Under the pieces are notes generated by a model, which had not been told where the DNA came from, ran no database searches, and saw nothing but the letters and a program-made list of their open reading frames with translations. The position numbers were made by a program, and so were the translations under genes. From Capsicum annuum (Eukaryota; Streptophyta; Magnoliopsida; Solanales; Solanaceae): a stretch of 64,000 nucleotides of DNA. This document shows positions 58,871 through 64,000 of this stretch, one piece after another (positions within the stretch are counted from its first letter, which is position 1; each line of letters starts with the position of its first letter). The DNA is taken from assembly GCF_002878395.1 (NCBI RefSeq), contig NC_061118.1, positions 127,084,010 to 127,148,009 on the forward strand, in the 5' to 3' direction.

Positions 58871-59202
58871 ATTGGTTCATGTGGAAATTGAATGCAAAAT
58901 TTATAAATGGAATTTGTGTTACTTATTTGAGTTGATCTTGTTTTAAAGTTGGATTCATCAATAAAATTTGGAAAAGAGATAAATGTTGCCTCTTGATGCT
59001 TTTTTCCTTGTTAATGATCCTTATCCTAAAAGTGATTGGAAAGAACTAGATCTTTTACTTATGGAAATATAATAAGACTCACATTTTTATTTTAGTTTAT
59101 TCTTGTACTTCAAATGTATCTTTTAGGCAGCTAAGATCTATCGATGAGTTAGAAGTGAAGAAGTACATACCTATTCTAGGACTTTGGGCTTGTTGAGTCA
59201 AG
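58871..59202. other. Short flank between A2 and T3; nothing recognised
   Basis: About 330 bases of AT-rich sequence without similarity to the elements on either side. It may be original target sequence. Confidence 0.5.
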
Positions 59203-61427
59203 CATATTATATTGCCCTAGGTTTTTGTTCCTTGAAAATTTATAGAATTTATATCCTCACTTCTTGACTATGACTCAGCTGATAAGTCATAGGGAGTCTT
59301 TACAAGTTGTTGAACCAAATCATAACCAAATCAGAAAGTATGTGGTTGAGTTTTTCTATGAGTACGAGTTGCTCGCTATGTAAGGACTTATTACGTGTTT
59401 TTGGGTATAAATTTTTGGGTGTCTAGTGTATATACCAAATGGTTATTGGGTTGACTAAGATTGAACCCTACGAATTGTAGGGTCCCATTATGAGTCATAT
59501 AGATTGAGTCACAGGGTCAACAGATTGTGAGTTCCTTTGAAACTGTCTTGGCTACTACTTATAGTGACGAGTTGTTATAAGTCTATACGAGTCATATATA
59601 GACTCGTAATAACTGATGACTAATTTTTGGTTTTAAATTATGGGCACTTTGGACAATTCCCTTCTCACTCAATTAAACCCCACGTTGATAAACCACTTAA
59701 GAAGGGTTATTTCACATACATAATGTACTCAAACACTTCTAAAGATCTCTTAAATTCTCTGAAGAAGCCATACTTAGGGTTTCCAAGAAGTAGGTTATCC
59801 AAGGGCTTAAGGGTTGAATTCTTTCTATGAAACTTGATATTTTAGGCATGTTACTCTTTCAAATTATTAATTTTCTAAAAGCATAAGTTTTAAAGTGTTG
59901 TTCATATGGTGTTAAGGTTGGTTTGAAAAGATTGGTTAAGGGTTTTGAATAACTGTTGTTTATGTGATATTTCATGTATGTACCTATATGGGTTATGTTT
60001 ATATAGTGGTTTTAAAAATCAAATTGATGCATAGGAATGGTGAATAAACTAGGGATTGTGATTTTCAAAACTTGTGACTTTTGAAGTGGTTATGACCCTA
60101 ACCCCATATAGTGAAATTAGTTTTGAATATGAAAAGTATGCATATTAAACTACTCATGAACTATTGCACAATGTGAAAAGTCCATGAAGAATAATGATAT
60201 TTGAATTGAACCTTAAGGGGTTGTGTGATTTACCAAGCTAATGTATAATTAAACCAAGGGGTTGTTAATTTCCCTCAAATAATGGTAATTGGTTTCGCAT
60301 GTTGATGTTACCTTGCAAGTGTAGTTGGTATTGATACCAAAAATGTATGTCTAAGTGTATATCATGGTTCAATACATAGTAATATATGTGCTAAATATTT
60401 TAATTGGTCTTTAATAAAGGTTTTGTAGCTTAGTCGTGAAAGTAAAGGTCTTGAAGGACCAATTCATGAAATCGTGATTGCTGACACAGGGTCTATATAT
60501 CGGGTGGTTTGAGTCCCTCTTATTATTATCATATGATTAAGAAGTTTGAGTCCCCCATATTATAATACATGATTTGGTGATGGTGTTACCTTGATATATC
60601 AGGAGGTTTGAGTCTCCCATAATGCATAAGTATACCCTCTGGTTCATGCGGCCACACACACTAGGGCCCTACCAACTGAGGAAGAGCTAGGCCCATAGAG
60701 CTTGTGGGTTCCTTCTTATGTTATGATGGTTGAGCTACACAATCTAGGCTAAATTTTTAAAGTACATGTTAAGCCTTGTTCCATATCCCGACATGTGATA
60801 TATATATATATATATATATGTACGCATTTTATTGCGTATATTGATTTTAAATAATTTTGACCTATTGAATGCATTATGTTATCCTTATCCCCAATTAGAT
60901 GCTAGTGTTCACCCCCACTAACCATCTCCGAACGTTGTATCCCTATTCGATGTAGGCACCGAAGATACCTCTACTTTTCCAGAACAGAGTTAGGTAGATC
61001 AACTTGGTTCGTCAGCTCGTTCTGATAAAGTGGTGAGCTTTCATTCTTCAAAAGACTTAGATGCTTCATTTGTTATTATCATAGACTAGAATTAAGAGTT
61101 TTCATTATCATTAACATTGTTATTATCATTTGCATTGTCATTTGTCAGAGTTGGGGACATGCTCTGACAATGATTGGTTTTGGTTCTAGTGTTAGAAATC
61201 TTTGTTTGATTACTCTGGACTTGGGTGATCTTGCTCAATTATTTTGGTAGGTTGATGGTTATCAGTTATAGACATACCCTTTATTATTTAAACATATCTT
61301 GTTATATGTTCAAAATTCAACCGACATTGGAAATATTGTGTTGTTTGGTTAGTGCACAAGGATGGTCTCCAATCCCTAGTGGACTTAAGATACCCAGCAC
61401 GGTCAGGCCTTGGTTTGGGTCATGACA
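59203..61427 (+). mobile_element. 5' LTR of T3
   Basis: Ends gggtcatgaca at 61427, just before a primer site. The start, catattatattgcc near 59203, is placed by alignment with the LTR 17276-19462 and lacks the usual TG. About 2225 bp, against 2187 bp for the relative. ORFs at 59627 and 61225 are not genes. Confidence 0.75.
60798..60819. repeat. (TA)n microsatellite
   Basis: About 22 bases of alternating T and A in the T3 LTR. Confidence 0.95.
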
Positions 61428-61431
61428 AAGA

Positions 61432-61442
61432 TAGATTAGAGC
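61432..61442 (+). other. Primer binding site of T3 (decayed)
   Basis: tagattagagc followed by ctag, against TGGTATCAGAGC-ctagg in relatives, a few bases after the LTR end. Confidence 0.7.
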
Positions 61443-61638
61443 CTAGCTTTGGTGTCATTAGGTTTCTTACAAAGTCGTGTCAAGTAGAGTCTCGATTATG
61501 GGTGTGCACCACACCACACTTTTAAAGGAGAGGCTACGAGACATTTAGGAATATTTTCCTTTCTTATTGTTCTATTTCAAGATATAAGGCCTAAGGTATT
61601 GAATCTCCTCTAATTTTTGTATGTTCGCTTTCAAGATC

Positions 61639-62870
61639 ATGCCTCCTAGATGATCTAATGTTTGTGGATACTTTTTTGTCCCATCTGAGGACAATGTGGA
61701 ATAGCTCATCCTACTCCCGAAGTTCAGACAGAGTTGAGGGATACTACTTCTGATTTCCCTAAAAATGCTCCACCGATTCGCCCGATCCCTCCTTAGGCAC
61801 CTTAGGTTGGTGTGTCTAAAGTTGAGATTTGCTAGTCGATTAATATGCTTACCCAGTTGATAGCCTCCCAGACTAAGTGTGTTGTTTCTATTGCTCTATC
61901 TTCTAAAGCCATTAGTGTTGGTCAATTTATGAGGTTGAGTCATCATATTTTCACTGGTTCTAAAGTTGAGAAAGATCCTCATAATTTTATTGACAAGATA
62001 GAAAATATCTTTTGTATGATCCATTCTACTGATGAGAGGGTGTAGAGTTCACAACTTATCAATTAAAGTATGTAGCATACTAATGGTATGGAGAGCGGGA
62101 GCAACTTAGTGGTGATGGTGCCAATTTTGCTTTGTGGAATAATTTCTCTAGTGCTTTCCTTCGTTGCTTATTTGCTCAGGAGTTGAGGGAGGTGATGGCT
62201 TAGGAATTCATGAATTTATAGCAAGGCAAGATGACAGTAAAGGAGTATTCCTTGAAGTTTCATTAGTTTTCACGTTATACTCCTGTAATGGTATCTATCA
62301 TGAGGGATAAAATGTGGAAGTTTACCTCTGGGTTGTCCCGTGATTTGGATCTTGGAGAGCAAGGTAGTCTTGTTGAAAAAAGATATGGAAATCTCTAGAC
62401 TTGTGGTGTATAGAGGAGAAGAAGAAGCAAGTGGAGATGAGTGAAAGATGGAATAAGAATTTTTACTATTTGAATCAGGGTAGAGGTCAGTAGCAAATAG
62501 GTAGAAAATTATCTAAGAAAAAGTGGGGCAATTCTGGTTCCTACTCTATGGCTAGTGCTCCTTATCCTAAGCCATCAAGTGATTGTCATTCTCAATATAA
62601 TAAGGGGTTTAGAGCACCAAGATCCTAGTTCTTAGGCTAGTGGGGCTCATTCAGCTCTATTGTACCCTCCTTATAGATTCGATGGTCAGGTGCACTATGA
62701 TATTTGTAAAGAGGGGGGAACAAGTACTTTAAATATAGTCATATGGGTCATATGCATAGGGATTGTCCTTCTAAGGTTTCTTTTGGGGAAAATAAGATTT
62801 TTATTTCTACATCATTAGCTCCTACACCAAAAAGTATTGCGTATGCTTCGAGTTCTGGCATTGGTTAAGA
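61639..62870 (+). pseudogene. T3 gag
   Basis: Possible start at 61639 (MPPR then TGA, where relatives have MPPRR). Fragment 61845-62045 holds FMRLSHHIFTGSKVEKDPHN, FIDKIENIFCMIHSTDERV. Further pieces follow in broken frames (MTVKEYSLKFHQF-like at 62230). The zinc knuckle at 62725-62769 reads YFKYSHMGHMHRDCP, with the first two Cys replaced by Tyr. Confidence 0.8.
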
Positions 62871-63279
62871 CTGTCTATATGCTTCTCTCATAATGTATAT
62901 TGTCTACTTGATCCCGGGTCTACCCTCTTTTATGTGACCCCTCATGTGGATATCCATTTTGGTTTTGATATGAATGTATTTCGGATCGCTTTTCTGTGTC
63001 CACCCTAGTGGGTGACTTTTATTATGGCAAGAAGAGTCTATAGAGGTTGTGTGATGTCGCTCTATGGTAGAAAGACCTTGGTGAACCTGATAGAGTTGGA
63101 CATGTTAGACTTTGATATGATTTTGGGAATTGATTGATTGTATTCGTGTTATGTACCTCTTGATTATCAGACCCAAAAGGTCAGTTTTTGTTTCCCAAAT
63201 GAGCTGGTGATTGAATGGGAAGGTAGTTAGTTCCTTAGTACCCAAGGAAAGGTTCATTCCTTATCTAAGAGCCTAGAAA
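62871..63279 (+). pseudogene. T3 protease
   Basis: Around 62900-62950 broken frames resemble a DPGSTLFYVTPHV-like active-site segment, and 63085-63130 gives IELDMLDFDMILGID. Stops and frameshifts interrupt it. Confidence 0.7.
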
Positions 63280-64000
63280 TTGGTTTCTAAAGGGTGCCTA
63301 TATCACTTAGTGCATGTTAAGGATTCAAGATCTGAAGATCCTTTCTTGCAGACTAACCCCGTGGTCTGTGAATTTCCAGAGGTGTTCCCTAATAATCTTT
63401 CTAGCATTCCTCCCTATAGGAAAATTGATTTTAGGATTGATCTTCTTCCTAACACTCATCCTATTCTATCCCTCTTTATAGAATGGCTCCACCTGAGTTA
63501 AAAGAACTCAAGGAGCAGTTGAGAGATCTTCTTGATATGGGTTTTATCCACCCTAGGTGTCTCCATGGTGTGCTTATATTTTATTTATGCATAAGAAGAA
63601 TGGGTCCCTTCGGATGTGTATTGATTATGACCAAATAATAAGGCGATGATTAAGATTAAGTATCCTCTTCTGAGGATTGATGATCTATTCAATCAGCTTT
63701 AGGATGCTAAGTTCTTTTGTAAGATTGATCTTCAGTCAGATTCCTATCAGTTGAAGATTAGGGAGATGGATATCCCTAAGACTTCTTTTCAAACCTGGTA
63801 TGGTCATTTTGAGTTTTTAGTGATGTCCTTCGATTTGACTAATACCCCGACAGCATTTATGGACCTTATGATTCTGGTTTTCCGTTAGTTCTTATATTTA
63901 TTCATGATTATATTTATTGATAATATTGTAGTGTATTCAAAGAGTAAGGCAAATCATACCAATCACCTCCGCCTTGTGTTGCAGACTCTTAAGGAGTAGC
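63280..64000 (+). pseudogene. T3 reverse transcriptase (partial)
   Basis: Fragment 63280-63501 has SKGCLYHLVHVKDSRSE and VFPNNLSSIPPYRKIDF; after frameshifts follow [51 protein letters not shown] and the catalytic loop FIDNIVVYSKS near 63915-63945, where the second Asp is Asn. The window ends in the region after the palm. Confidence 0.85.

Larger units (their letters stand above)
61428..64000 (+). mobile_element. T3 internal region (chromovirus-like), cut by window end
   Basis: Primer site, gag, protease and RT in order on the plus strand. Gag type as in element C. Stops and frameshifts throughout. RNase H, integrase and the 3' LTR would lie to the right of the window. Confidence 0.85.

Overview
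The window reads as nuclear DNA from a flowering plant, most likely a eudicot and probably Solanaceae (tomato, potato or pepper type). That guess rests on the style of the Ty3/gypsy gag and pol remnants and on a env-position ORF of a type I associate with nightshade Athila-like elements; I cannot fix the genus. No intact host gene, rRNA, tRNA or CRISPR array is visible. The sequence is AT-rich, and almost all of it is explained by LTR retrotransposons, solo LTRs and one DNA transposon, inserted into one another. This is the make-up of pericentromeric or otherwise silenced repeat-rich chromatin.

Layout from left to right. 1-5.1 kb: end of a large LTR (element G1, plus strand) holding a 39-bp tandem array, then a tRNA-Met-type primer site and a decayed gag-like stretch. 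5.1-11.27 kb: an Athila-like gag-pol on the minus strand (A1), with frameshifts and an (ATT)n expansion inside the reverse transcriptase. 11.29-14.74 kb: a minus-strand gypsy gag-protease-RT-RNase H remnant (T1) that lacks integrase. 14.74-17.24 kb: an LTR fragment (minus) carrying a second copy of the 39-bp array. 17.28-19.46 kb: another LTR (minus). 19.47-23.34 kb: a gag/protease fragment (T2, minus) split by a solo LTR.

23.4-58.87 kb is one old Athila-like element (A2, minus strand) taken apart by younger insertions. Reading from its 5' end: LTR 58870-57338, primer site, gag 57194-55656, insertion of chromovirus C (45777-55650, target duplication CTTGA), gag C-terminus 45771-45527, insertion of the large non-coding retroelement R (30013-45521), protease 30007-29340, then a spacer where RT to integrase is missing, then a 3' ORF that is itself split by a solo LTR (24742-27962, target duplication CTCAA). 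R in turn holds a solo LTR in its 3' LTR (43572-45269, AAAGG) and a 5.2-kb CACTA transposon in its body (33001-38213, CAT).

The most interesting part is the CACTA element. It has no recognisable transposase but carries, all on the minus strand and with plausible splice sites, pieces resembling three or four host genes: the MGC-start exon and kinase N-lobe of a CDK-like (At1g54610-type) protein kinase, an SPX/PHO1-like helix segment fused in the same exon, a coiled-coil exon, and a U-box E3 ligase exon. This looks like multi-gene capture (transduplication) into one chimeric transcription unit.

58.9-64 kb: the LTR, primer site, gag, protease and start of RT of another chromovirus-like element (T3, plus strand), cut off by the window end. 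Its LTR family matches the LTR at 17.28-19.46 kb in the opposite orientation. Most coding breaks in C are TAG, TAA or TGA codons where relatives have CAG, CAA or CGA, as expected from cytosine methylation and deamination of silenced copies.
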